55,434 bases of DNA from Seison nebaliae (lineage: Eukaryota > Rotifera > Pararotatoria > Seisonacea > Seisonidae). Both the position numbers and the translations under genes were made by a program. Location: assembly GCA_023231475.1 (NCBI GenBank), contig JALJEE010001114.1, positions 1 to 55,434 on the forward strand, in the 5' to 3' direction. Under the pieces are notes generated by a model. That model saw only the letters and a program-made list of their open reading frames with translations, did no database searches and was not told the DNA's origin. How positions within the stretch are numbered: the first letter of the stretch is position 1; the number at the start of each line of letters is the position of its first letter. Below are positions 1 through 11,900 of the stretch, in pieces.

Positions 1-1149
1 ATTTTCTATTTTTAATTTTCTCTTCTCACTTGCCACCAATCTATCCCATAGTTCTTGGTCAATAGAAGATGTTCTATTCCATCGAACATTCTTTTTGACT
101 TGTTCAAACGCTTCGTCAAAACGCCCTTCAACTAATAACCACCGTACGGATTCAATCATAAATGTTTGTGATATTACAAACGGAACTATCAATATTACAA
201 GCGTTACATTAAGTATAATGGGTTTTGTAATGATTTTTGCGAATATCACCAAAATCACTTCACCCATTCCCCACCAAACGCCCATCAACATATTCACCAT
301 CGATCTATGACGATTTCCAACAAGTCCAGTGACTTTAGTTTATAATCAATGTCTCATTTTTAATTTTCTTGTTTCCTCTAACCTTGCATCAATGTTATTG
401 ACATTAAACTTATTTGACCGACACCCTGTCCAATTTTCGCGACACAATAAAACGCGATTACCATATTTATTTCCATATAATTGTCCAACACCGGTAAAAG
501 CGCTACCAACAACCAGAATATGAGTACACAGAATGCTGCAAACCGACATACAAATCTTCTTCCAAATCTACGATGTATTTAAATAAGAAGATTGGAGAAA
601 TTTCAATAAAATTACTTGTCAGCCATAATACCAATGAACGTACATCCAATGAACATACCCAAGAAGAAACACCCAACAATTGTATTTCTTATCCATAACC
701 GATCACATATCAAATTCCACTTTAAATTCATTTCATTTTATTAGTTTCTATTTTATAATAGATAAAATCACCTAACTCGATTAACTAATGAATCCTTATA
801 ATATTTTTCCGAATATATGAAATTGGTACATGGTTGACTCGTGTTTAAAACTGAACACTGATCACTAAAATTACCTTCAATGTTTTCGACGCATCTAAAT
901 GGAGAATATCAATAGTAATTAGCTGACATTATTTTAAGTTCGATTACGAAACTTAAATTCTGGAGTTGGCATTATAAATACCCAATCGAATAACATGGTA
1001 CATGAAACACAATAGCCCATTCCGAATATGAAGAACCAAAATTTTTGAAATCTCCCAAAACTTCCAATTTTTTCGACAATATCATCGTAACTAATATGAT
1101 CAGTTGTTTGATGTGAGAGAATACTTTGCTTCTCCTGTTCTTCTTCCAT
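1..1149 (-). CDS. SLC22-type organic cation transporter-like protein, 5' part (partial at window edge)
   Basis: Multi-exon gene running off the left edge. The start is an ATG at 1147-1149. Exons by frame and by comparison with the neighbouring copy are 953-1149, 777-894, 616-719, 383-567 and 1-332. The N-terminus has the family's YDDIVEKIGSFGRFQ block. It is followed by a first membrane segment, a Cys-rich extracellular loop (exon 2), WNLICDR before the second membrane segment, ADKFGRR after it, and an ESVRWLLVEGRFDEA block like the PESPRWL motif of SLC22. Family members are 12-helix plasma-membrane facilitators for organic ions such as carnitine, choline or drugs; the substrate cannot be read from sequence. 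Introns start GTTTCG, GTTAGG, GTAATT and GTTAGA; the third is the only GTA donor defined in the window. It is the tandem paralogue of the gene at 2137-4119. Confidence 0.85.
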
Positions 1150-2136
1150 TATTCCCGATTGAATACTAATTTTAATCTAGAAACTTGTTCATATCGATTG
1201 AATTATACGAGACATGAATATTGATTTATTCAATGATATGAACCTGTTTAACAAATTAAGTTTCTATAGAACCTGATTATAATCAACAAAAATTATCTTT
1301 TCGAAAAAAGTTTTTTTTTTCGCTTAAGCATATATAGCAATTGGAGATTTTACAAAAGAGAAGTAAATCTTTACGAAATACTCGACATCGTCGATATACT
1401 GGTCAAATGAATAGAAAATTATTTGAATTATTTTAAAAATGAATAAGATGTTAAGAACACTCTGAAGGAGCTACTTCCACAATTACGTATTTGTTAAATT
1501 AAAAACTAAATAATTTACTTGTTTCATTGTTGAAGAAGGTTAGAGACAAAAACGTATAAGAATGTAACTCTAAATGTGTACAATCATTTAGAAATATTGA
1601 CCTTTACTTAAGAAGAGACTACATATAAAATCCAAAAATAATAGTTCGATAATGTGTTGAAGGTTTGAAAGACTCGTATTGCCCAATAAATGTTCTCAAA
1701 TGTATTTCAAATCATATCGAAATACGAATTTATTATATTTTTTTTAAAAGTTATTTAATACTCTTTAAATATTCTAAAAAGTTCAAAAGATTCTCCTTTT
1801 CTGATGAACAGAATTTATACTTTTTTCTTGTTTCACGATGAGAAAAGGTTGAAGAATCAATAAAGGAAAAATTGTTTCTCAATTACCTTGCAGAATTTTT
1901 ATGAATTAACCTTGGATTAGAATGTTTTAATGTTGGATGTTTTTTTTAAGTTTCCATATCGACCATACAAATAAATTAGAAGATTCCTACATTAAGAGAC
2001 AAAATGAAAACTTTAGTTTATTATATGAATAATAAGGAAAATGATGAGAAACAACTTTTAAAATAAGATACATAAAAAAATAAAATTTAGATGATTATTA
2101 CAATTTTGATCTAAATCTCTTTACATCGACATTCTT
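1150..2136. other. intergenic spacer between tandem SLC22 genes
   Basis: AT-rich sequence with no convincing coding frame. It holds the 3' flank of the downstream-facing gene (minus-strand AATAAA at 2017-2022) and the presumed promoter of the first gene. Nothing else recognised. Confidence 0.6.
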
Positions 2137-4119
2137 TCATGGAGCATTGCTCAGTTTCCTTCGGCTGAAAGAAAATTATTTTGGATATTATTGGAAAATA
2201 TTTAACCGCCTTGATTGATATAATTGTTCTGCTTCGGCAACCGTTTGAGCCATCGGCAAATTAGCAGTACGTGGAAGACGTGAGGTTGTTAATGCAGCGA
2301 AAATAGCAAATACACTGAATATGATATAACAGATGGAAGGATGATATTTATGGCTCAAAAATAAGATTTGTGGGGCGAAGAATGAGCCAATTCTAGAGGC
2401 TAAACTACAAGTGCCGAAACAGATTCCTCGAATAGATGTTGGAAATAATTCGGCGGAAAGAAAAAATCCAATTGCACAAATGCCAGCAACAGCCATTTTC
2501 CCAGTTAAGCTTAGAAGAATGACGACGATATCACTGATATGTTTGAATTGTCCTAACGGAATGATAGTTTGGATCGCGAGAATGATATTAATAATTCCTG
2601 ATGTGAAGAATAGAGTGACCACAATTGGTCTTTTTTCGTATTTGATCGTAGCGAACATGGTAATGACTACTCCACAAAGTTCCAAAACTGCGGAAAGAAA
2701 GTAATTTCTATAGGGATTGCCAGGTAGTTTATCAGTAGAAAAACTGTAACCAAAATAAATAAGGACGCCTGAAAACCTGAAATTTGATAATACCATAATA
2801 TATGAGAATTTCCAATTTAAATAACTAACAGCAAATTCCAACAACTGAAAACAATGCGGATCATAATTTTTGATCTCAATAACTCTTTGATTGAAGTGAT
2901 GATGATTGAAGTATTCTCTTCCCTATCTAAATGTTCCAATTCCAATTTCCTTCTTTCACATGAAACTAATTCGTCCCAATTTTTCAATTGAAAAGTTGAT
3001 CCTTTATTCCACCGAATCTTCTTTTTAACGATTTCGTAAGCCTCATCGAAACGATGTTCCACCAACAACCAACGAACAGATTCGGGTAAGAATATCAGTG
3101 GCAATAAGAATGGAATGAACGTTACCACTAAAGAACCGTTAAGTTTGACTGGATGTCGAATGAAGTAAGCGAACATGACAAAAATAATTTCTCCAATTGC
3201 CCAAAATGCTGTTAGGATAATATTCGCTCTAGGTCTATGTTTAATTCCAACCATCTCACTAACTAATCAGATATACGTCTCATCAGATATAACGAAAAAA
3301 AATGAAATATAATTAACCATATAGATAAATGACAGTAATAAGGAAGAATTGACCAAATCCCAAACAAAATTTGAAAAAACAATAAATTATAATAACAGAG
3401 CGTGTAGACCAGTAATTGTCCAGCAAGGGTGTCAAAGCGGTAAACACCCAAAACGTAACAGACCATACCGTCCCAAATCTGGTAGAAAACCGTCTACCAG
3501 ACCTTCATAAGTTTTTAGATATGGACGATTATTAAAAGTTAAAAAATTGGAACTTGTCAGCAACCACTCCTCCTACCAAACTCCCAAACATCAGTCCAAT
3601 GAACAAACAAGTTTGAATTATGTTCCTCACCCAAAGACGATCACAAACCATATTCCACTGAATTTTCACTTAATAAAAATTTTATTGGTAAAATAATTGG
3701 TGTAACTCGAATTACTAAAGAATTATCATAGAATTCGGTTGAATAATTGAAGTTGTGGCAAGGTTCGGTTGAATTTCGTACGAAACATTGATCCTCGACA
3801 GAAATATTTCTTCTTTCATTATCTATACATCTGAAAAAGTGAAAAATTTTTTGACTATTTTTTTTTCTTCAAAGCTTAACTGATATTCTGGGATTGCCAT
3901 TAAGAAGACCCAATCGTACACCATGATACTGGACAAACCGTATATGATAGTTAAGACGACAAACCAGAAACTTTGAAATTTACCAAAACTACCAATTTGT
4001 TTTAGAACATCATCATATGTGATAATTTCTCGGGAATCAGTTGATATCAAATTTTCTTGTACGGTTCGTCGTTCATCTTCCTTTGCTTTATCGATCGGTC
4101 TCATTTGGGTAATCCACAT
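2137..4119 (-). CDS. SLC22-type organic cation transporter-like protein
   Basis: Complete SLC22-like gene, start ATG at 4117-4119. It carries TYDDVLKQIGSFGKFQ, a loop exon with cysteines, WNMVCDR, ADKFG, EMVGIKHRPRANI, PESVRWLLVEHRFDEA, and in the C-terminal half GNPYRNYFLSAVLELCG and FFLSAELFPTSIRGICFG, the usual late-helix motifs of the family. Introns are about 45-60 bp and start GTTAAG, GTTACA, GTTCCA, GTTAAT and GTTAGT. The C-terminus can be read unspliced to a stop at 2188. A last 45 bp intron (donor GTTAAA, acceptor TTTCAG) would instead replace the tail with RRRKLSNAP and stop at 2137; I prefer that model. A minus-strand AATAAA lies at 2017-2022. About 1 kb separates it from the paralogue downstream, suggesting a local duplication. 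Confidence 0.87.
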
Positions 4120-4399
4120 CGAATCTATTCAAAGTGATATTAAAATGATATACGATATAAGATATACAAATTGTTCTAACATTTATGGTGAAATATTTAG
4201 TAATAAAATCTGGAATTTTTTTAATAGAAAAATCAGTTGAAAACGTTGAGGATCATATTGAGAACGATGGTTAAATTTTACAAGGCCAGAGAGATATAAT
4301 TGTTTTATAATATTTTAAAGAATATTTTAGGTGAGAAATATTTTCGGTGAAATTTCATGAATTGCGAAGTTAGCGATATATGAAAGAAATCCTTGGTCG

Positions 4400-5280
4400 T
4401 TTCTTTTTTATCACCTCATGTCGTATAAATTACATGAAAAATTCAGAATTTAAAGTTTGACTAATATCATTTTTCTTTAATCAAATAACATATCTTATTT
4501 TCAAAAAATGAATTATGGATGGTGGAAAAGTGGCCATTGATGAGAAGATGAAGAGACATAATCAACTAAAGAACTGTAACATAATGAAGAAGATGTTGTT
4601 AAGGAGTTGATGAAAAAATAAATTAATTTTGGAAATTTTACCAATAATAAATTCTTTCTAACAACTGGAAAAGGCAATCGAATAATTACTAGTTGTGTTG
4701 TACGTAGTAGATGTACTTCGAATTCCTTAGTTACAAAAGAAAACGAAAATATTAAGTGACCTTGAACTTGAGAGAAACGTATGTAAATCTGACCACCGGA
4801 GACGGATAAATAATTTGAAGGACAAACACGAGAAAGTTTCATAGAAATATCAAGAAATCTGGCGGAAATTTCGACAAGGAAATATGTTTTTTTCTTACTT
4901 ACGGTAACGAGACGAGTGTTCTGGAATAAATGTTTCGGAAGTAGCAGGTCAGTCGGCAGATATTGTTGATGTGGCCCCGAAATGAATGGTCGAATAATTG
5001 AAGGTCAACGAAAATCATTCCATAAATAGTAGACATGTTAAGTGGAAAGAAATATAGCAAATAGAGAAAGAGAATTTTCAAATTTATTTAATCAGTATTA
5101 TTACCACAAATCATCCGTGATGATTCGATGATATGTTTTCTAGGTCGAACTTGACAGTTCTAACCAAATTCCACTTGCGAATATAATCAGATGTTATTTG
5201 GTTGAACTTTAATTTTATTTCGACTGAAATGATAGACAAATAATTACTCAAACATTGTAATTATAAAATTAGAATGAGGT
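4400..5280 (-). other. coding-like fragments, unresolved small gene
   Basis: Several minus-strand stretches look translated but I cannot join them into one gene. One frame over about 4660-4910, entered after a possible acceptor TTTATTCCAG near 4911, reads as an ordinary mixed-composition protein with the block KLSRVCPSNYLSVSGGQ. Another, entered after TTATCATTTCAG near 5222, reads EIKLKFNQITSDYIRKWN and ends in a stop near 5116, with a minus-strand AATAAA near 5085. GC content rises locally at 4910-5010. There is no family match I recognise. It may be a small secreted or decayed gene. Confidence 0.25.
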
Positions 5281-6707
5281 TAATTTCTGAGTGTGGTTCT
5301 GATAGAATAAATGAACAAGAAGAACTAAATGGTTTTCTACAATAATTCCTCCCTAGAAAATTAAGTTTTATAATTGTTTTTAAAATTTTAGTCATTGGAA
5401 ACTAAAGGAGTATTTTAATTTATATTGTATTAATTAAATTTCAAAGTTAATTTCATTATTTCAAAAATTAAATTTCAATTATTTCATGTTATCATTTGTT
5501 AACTGAAAATAGTTTTATTCGTTAATTTTATTTATACAAATATGTATTCTCAAACGGAACACATAATAGACAAAGGAAAAGAGTTCTAATAATTTAACAT
5601 CGGACAATTCAGAAATGGACACTATTGGAATTGGGAGATTACCCGAAATTTCCCATATATTAAAGGAGTAAAGATTGTAGGATAATGAATTGCTCATCGA
5701 GATTCAGGATAGATATTTGACAAAGTTTAAGAATAACAAAAAATGTAAGCTTAACAATTAATAGAATGGAGACTAAACAAGCGACAAACGGCGAATATCA
5801 CTGTCGTTCATTGTAATCGTTAACATAAAGTTTTTGAAACTATGTCGTCGAATTTTGGAAGACCATTTCACAAGTCTAATTAGTAAATAAATTTCGAACA
5901 ACCTAAATAGCTCTATATGACTTCCTTACATTTGGCAGATTATTTAAACTGAAATAATTTCAAGTCAGAATTTCAACAGTTTTTAGATGATCGTTCGTTT
6001 GATTATTATTTGAAGACTACGGTAACTACGAAAGGTAATGATAAAAAGTTGAGTTTAAATTAGAAAGAGAAAAAATAAAAGTTCATCACGATTGTGTGTT
6101 GTTGAACTGTATTAGGTATTAGGTATTAGGCAAGTGTAAGAAAAAAATTTGAAATGTGTGTAACGTGTAAGAAAAGAAAAAGAGCAAACAAAGTTGGACA
6201 AAATTAGAAGAAGAAATATGTGAGAAAAGGAAAAGAAGATCAAAGATAAAAAAGGAATGTGGACATAAAGCGAACGGGAAATTGGGAAGAAATACTCCAT
6301 ATACTTTATTGATAAAGACTATTTAAAAAGATTATTAATTCTATTTATTATTATTAATAAAGTTCTATCCATTACATAAGCAGTTGAATGAGAATATTTC
6401 GTCAGAAGATTATTGAAAAAAATATGAGCTTTTATTTCGATTGAGGAATTGATTTAGATATGATTAATAACAGAATGATGAAAATGAGATGAATGATGAG
6501 AGGGAGGAGGGAGAGGACAATTGGTTTATACAATTAATTTTGGATATGGTATAGCGGGGGGGAAGAATGAATTGTTTGGGAAGGAAAGATGTGCGAAACA
6601 ATAAAATTATTTAATTGATATTTCCATTTAATTTCCCAGATTTTTATCTCTGTTTTCTCTCCTTTTATCGGACATTTAGTAGTCGAGGTCGACTAGAAAA
6701 AAAAATT
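5281..6707. other. no firm gene; SLMAP upstream region
   Basis: AT-rich. Frames here are short and F/L/Y-rich, as expected from T-rich strands. A small direct repeat of ATTAGGT units lies at about 6113-6130. The last few hundred bases are presumably the promoter and 5' UTR of the gene starting at 6708. Confidence 0.5.
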
Positions 6708-8552
6708 ATGTTATGTCATGAGGAGATGAATGAAGATGATGGAAATGATACGATGTCTATCTCTTCGATCGAATCAACGATCTGTGGAGACAAGACAAAT
6801 AATGAGAGTGAGATCGAAGGAGATAATGAAGTGAATGAAGAAGAGAAAGAATCGATGGAGAATGTGGAGAGAAATGAAGTTGAAGATTCAGTGAAGAAGA
6901 TGATGCAAGAGAGTTCATCGCCACATTGTGTCTTTCGTCAAGTGATGAATTCTCATGAATTTGGTGAGCGAATTATCAAAGTTGATGGAATCATCAAAAT
7001 TGGTCGATCAATTCCCAAATGTAAGGCGATGATTTCGAACGGTTTCTTCGATTGTAAAGTTCTGTCGAGAGCACATGCAATCATTTGGTATGAGAAAAAT
7101 CAATTCTATTTGAAAGATACGAAAAGTTCGAACGGAACTTTCGTCAACAATATTCGATTAGGGAAAGCGATGAAAGATAGTGAACCATACGCAATTTACT
7201 CAGGCGATCTCATTCAATTCGGTATCGAAGTAACTGAAAATGAGAACGGTGCCATTCATCCATGTATTCTAACAAAATGTATTCTTTATCATCCGAAAGG
7301 AATTGAAGCATTGAGAATTTATACGGACGATCTCATTCTATTCAATTCCATCAATTCCACAAATAATTTCAATCAGAATAACAACTCTCAACTCATCAAT
7401 AATAATTACAAATTGATCAATGAATTAACCTCACCGAAATTGACGAATTTATGGATCTCCATCAATATCATGAAACAATGTGAAGATGAAATGAATAAAA
7501 AATTGGAATATGTTAATGAAATGATGAAATTGATGGAAAGTGATACCACATCGAAATGGGAGAATTTGTGCGAGAAAAACGAACTCATCCTCCGCATCAA
7601 TCAATTAGAAAATCAATTGAAATGTTTGAAAAAATCGAAAAATTATGAGGAGAATGTCGAAGAATATTCACGACAATTAGAAAAGGAACAAGATAAATGT
7701 AAAGAATTTGAAAAGGAGAAATTTATCGCGTATCGATCCTCCGTCAAATTTCGTAGTTTATTCGAAACAGAAAAAATGAAGAATTCTGCTCATGAAAATA
7801 CAATAAAAGATCTCAATCGACTCGTCACTGAACTAAATGAACAAATCAGTAATTATATGAAACTTATCGATGAAATCGATGAGAGACATAATCATTTGCG
7901 AAAGGAGTTATACGAAACGAGACAACAAGAACAATTAAATAATGAAAAATTCGTTAAATTAACTCAAGATTATGAATTGCTCAAAATTTCCACAAACGAA
8001 TTAGAAGATAAATTGAATGAGAAAGATGAGAAAATTAGCGAACTTCAAAATATTGTAGTGAAACAAGAAGAGACAATCGAGAACAATCTTAAACAATTCA
8101 CAATTGCTGCAGATCAAGATTTATCATTCGAACCAAACAAACCTCTCGATTGGAGTTTATCTGTCAGTCGAGATCAAGGCGATTCCATTCTAAACGGTCA
8201 AGTTTCTCATCAACTAAAAAAGAATTCAGACGACATCTCCTTATCTGAAATTGGCGACAAGATGTTCATACAAAACACAAACAATAACAATAATAATAAG
8301 AAAGAGGATAATACTTCGATATCTTATCAAGAAAAATCGACAGAAGATATTTTCTTTCCATCATCATCGTCGTCGCCATCAGGTCAAATATCACCGAACA
8401 ATAACGGTTTGAATCATGATCAATATATGAATGATGATCAAATGACAACTGATGGATATCAGACGGCGGAAGAAGATCAAGCAAATCAATCAGACAATGA
8501 AATCGATAATCAATCGATCGATAATCATAAGCAAACGGTTGACGCCAAATAA
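6708..8552 (+). CDS. SLMAP: SLMAP-like FHA domain and coiled-coil protein
   Basis: About 614 residues from the ATG at 6708; the frame is open further upstream but without an ATG. An acidic N-terminus precedes an FHA domain at about residues 88-205. It has IKIGRS, FDCKVLSRAHAIIWY, FYLKDTKSSNGTFVNN and SGDLIQFG, nearly word for word the SLMAP FHA. A long Glu/Lys/Leu-rich coiled coil follows (about 290-490), then an Asn/Ser-rich acidic tail. SLMAP is the FHA subunit of the STRIPAK phosphatase complex; it binds phosphorylated MST/Hippo kinases and in animals is usually tail-anchored in ER or nuclear membrane. This reading frame ends without a membrane anchor, but a GTT-type intron at 8538-8580 could add one (see findings). 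An AATAAA lies at 8768-8773. It is convergent with the adhesion receptor gene. Confidence 0.9.
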   Translation: MLCHEEMNEDDGNDTMSISSIESTICGDKTNNESEIEGDNEVNEEEKESMENVERNEVEDSVKKMMQESSSPHCVFRQVMNSHEFGERIIKVDGIIKIGRSIPKCKAMISNGFFDCKVLSRAHAIIWYEKNQFYLKDTKSSNGTFVNNIRLGKAMKDSEPYAIYSGDLIQFGIEVTENENGAIHPCILTKCILYHPKGIEALRIYTDDLILFNSINSTNNFNQNNNSQLINNNYKLINELTSPKLTNLWISINIMKQCEDEMNKKLEYVNEMMKLMESDTTSKWENLCEKNELILRINQLENQLKCLKKSKNYEENVEEYSRQLEKEQDKCKEFEKEKFIAYRSSVKFRSLFETEKMKNSAHENTIKDLNRLVTELNEQISNYMKLIDEIDERHNHLRKELYETRQQEQLNNEKFVKLTQDYELLKISTNELEDKLNEKDEKISELQNIVVKQEETIENNLKQFTIAADQDLSFEPNKPLDWSLSVSRDQGDSILNGQVSHQLKKNSDDISLSEIGDKMFIQNTNNNNNNKKEDNTSISYQEKSTEDIFFPSSSSSPSGQISPNNNGLNHDQYMNDDQMTTDGYQTAEEDQANQSDNEIDNQSIDNHKQTVDAK

Positions 8553-8580
8553 TCTGATTCTCTCAATATTTTTTATAAAG

Positions 8581-8763
8581 AAAAATCTTTTTATTTATGT
8601 AATTTTTTATGAGACTTTTATTTGTGTTTCCTGTAATTTCTTCATCTTCTTCCTCTTCCTCCTACGATTATATTTCTTTTCTTCCTTCGTCTTCATTGAC
8701 GTAGAATTGACATGTCACTCCTCTCTTCTTCTAAATGACCACAAGAGTATCGATATTATTTAA
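8581..8763 (+). other. possible alternative last exon of SLMAP encoding a membrane anchor
   Basis: If 8538-8580 is removed as a 43 bp intron (donor ACG|GTTGAC, acceptor TTATAAAG, phase 0), the SLMAP frame continues 61 codons. They include a long hydrophobic run starting NLFIYVIFYETF and a stop at 8763, just before AATAAA. T-rich 3' UTRs often read as Phe/Leu/Ile, so this may be chance. Confidence 0.35.
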
Positions 8764-8767
8764 TATT

Positions 8768-8773
8768 AATAAA
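8768..8773 (+). terminator. poly(A) signal AATAAA of the SLMAP gene
   Basis: Exact AATAAA 215 bases after the SLMAP stop and 5 bases after the stop of the alternative tail. Overlapping minus-strand AATAAA hexamers at 8806-8816 serve the convergent receptor gene. Confidence 0.55.
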
Positions 8774-8950
8774 TTTCCTTCATCTCTTTTTTTACAAAAT
8801 GACAATTTATTTTATTCGATAAACTTTTATAATTCGAAAAGTTATTATAATATTTTTTTTTAAAGAAAATTATTTTGATGATTATAAAGAAAATTTTCTC
8901 ATTTTCATCATCTGACTGAGAGGTGGTGATGGTATTGTAAAATCATTAAT

Positions 8951-11900
8951 TTATACAAGAAACTCTTTCGATTCCCAATTTGAGGATTCTTCATTTTTCA
9001 ACGCTTCATTAATCGATTGTTCAATGGCATCAATTTGCATTTCTAAATTTACTTCGGCATAAATTGAGCTACAATTAAAAAGGAAAATCATTTCAATTAA
9101 AGAATTTTTATTCTAACTTATCGTCGTTTTTTAAACTATCTTTTGTGCTACTATCTTTCAATTTAATTTCGGATGACTCGGAATTGAATTTTTTTGTCTG
9201 CAAATTTTGTCGTTCGCCTGATATGGAACTAGTTTTTGAACGGCGAGTTTTTGTCAAACGATTTTTTGTCGGACATTTTTTTGAAGATTCTGGTGATTTT
9301 CGTTGATTAATTTGTTGTCGATTGAGTTTATTTGAATTTGAAGATTTCCGTTTATTCTTCCTTTTTGGTTCAACTGAGAATTTGGTAGTTGTTAACGATT
9401 TGTTGAGAATGCGAATACGATCGTCATAGAGACGTTGCGCTTTGAGTGAATTGTTTCTTGAAAGATTCTCATCCAAACTCGTCGTCGAAGTTTTGGTAGT
9501 TGTGGTACTTTGGTTGTTACTGTGTGTTCTCTCGTCTGGGTTGACATTGAGGATAGATCGATGTTTACTGTCGTCTGACGAGAGGAGATATGTTCCACTA
9601 TCTTGTGATGATTTTTTTTTATTCAATTGTGTAAGTGAACGATGTCGATCATCTTCGATTTGTGATGATATTTGAGTAACATTATGACTTCCATGAAGTA
9701 GATCGGGTGGATATGAAGCTAATAATGTATATCGCTGATCATCTCGTATTATACAATTTGGATCAATGTTGTTGTTGTTGTTGTTATTATTATTTGAATA
9801 ATTGATTTTCTCATAAAGTGCTTTATCTGTTCGAATGTTGGGATAGGATGGATAACGAGATATATCTTTCTCATTCAATTTCCGTTGTTCAACTGTGAAT
9901 TGTTGTTGTTGTTGTTGTGGATGATGATTAACTTGTGAGATGGGTAGGACATTTGCAGATTGAACTGGTAATAATAATAAATTATTCGAATCGGGATGAA
10001 CTGTCATATTATGAATTAATTGATGAGATGGATTTTGTTGTTGTTGTTGTTGTTGTTGTTGGAAATGAATTAAAGACGTATCGATATAATGGGGATAAGG
10101 CAAATGATTAGTTGATGGGAATAATTGACCATTTTGATTATTTTGATTTGTTGAATTGTTCACCGATTGACCGTGAACATAATAAAAGTTCTTACAATTA
10201 ACTATCGGTTCCAAACCTTCAACTCCACTCGAATCTTCATTCGATGTGGAATTTTGTTGACTATACGCCGTACTATTATCATTATCAATTAATGGATTAT
10301 CAAATTGACGTTGTTGTTGTTGTTGTTGTGAATCGGAGAAATTATTCAAAAAATTATTTTGTTGATTAAATTGATTGGATGTTATTGGTTGTTGTTGTTG
10401 TTGTTGTTGAGATGGTTGTTGAGAATGTGACGTAAATGGATGATGATTATGACGATGTGATTGTTGTTGTTGTTGTTGTTGATGATGACGATGATGATGA
10501 TTATTATCATATGTTGTATTGAGATTATCATCATAATTCAATGAATTGACAACTTGCAAATTATTGTTCTGCATATTCATTTGTTTATGAAAATTGACAT
10601 TCTCATCAAAATGATATGCTGGTTGGAAATGACAATCATGATAAGCTTCATCGTTTGGTATCGTTCGTTTCCTTTGACATCCATTCATTTGTAAATTATC
10701 ATCAAAATAATCGTTCGGATCATTTCGCTCATAATTTGGTGAGAGGAGAGAAGTGATTGTTGCCTTCTTCGACGAACCTGCCGACGATGATGATGAGACG
10801 AATGAGAAACAAGAGAATATTTCTTCCCATAAACTCGGTTCTTTTTTCAATCGTTGTCTATGACTCGAAGATGATGTTGTGGTGATATATGGTTGACAGT
10901 CGGCACATTTATTCTGCGAGAAATTAATCGGTGGAAATCGATGTGATGGATTTGTATCAAAGATATTATCAGAACATTCTAAGCTATTATTCGCATTATT
11001 ACAATTATTTCCCGAATACGAACTAAACAAATTAATTTCTTCATCTGATTTCTTCTGATATTTCTTTTCTTTCGTACCGGAATTAGAGTTTGATGAATTC
11101 ATTTTTTGTGAATTTTGCTTCTGTCTCCAACGACGTCTATTCACCACTCGTCGAACATGACAACAGAAACAAATGAATAGAATAGACAAGATCGTTGCTG
11201 CCACAACAATTATACAAATGGTGATAGTATGCCAAGAAGAGAAGAATGAATAGAAGAAAGCTGATTCATTTGACATCTTATCAATTTTCTTCGTTTCATT
11301 TTTCTTCGATGAAATAGGTCGTAGGTTATTTGGAAGAATTGTATCAGTTTCCGGATAATTATAATCATAATAAACATTTAAATTATCATTGATCATTTTA
11401 TCATCATTCAAAATTTTCTCTTCTAATTCTTTCTCTCGTTCTTCGTCATAAACATAATCGATTTGAAAATGTTGTGGAAATTCCATTTTCAATAATTGTT
11501 TATTTGACACATCATTAAATTGTGCATTCTCTTTCATATGCATCTTCCCTTCCAACAGCGCCAAATGTGAATTCATAGTGAAACAAACTGGTAACGAATA
11601 ATATTCAGATAATTCTTCATTCTCTTTCGTCTTCCCCATATTGAGTCGAATGTCCATCTTTTTCGATGAGATGATAGGCGATTGCCATATTGATGCAACG
11701 ACGATACAATATCGATAATCACTTTGTAGCAACGAAACGATGACAGCTTGTGTGGTAGAATTTATTCGAGTATTAACTTCGAAATCACTTTCATTCGTTT
11801 GTAGCAATACACGGTAACCAAGGAAACGTCCCATTAGCGAGGTAGTTTCTTCAATATTTCCTCTTTTATTTGTTCCCAATAAACTCATGACGGATATCGG

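Noticed and set aside
4899-5081. Signal-peptide-like start KILFLYLLYFFPLN on the minus strand
   Set aside because: The frame begins at TTG, not ATG, right after an in-frame stop and with no acceptor AG to enter it.
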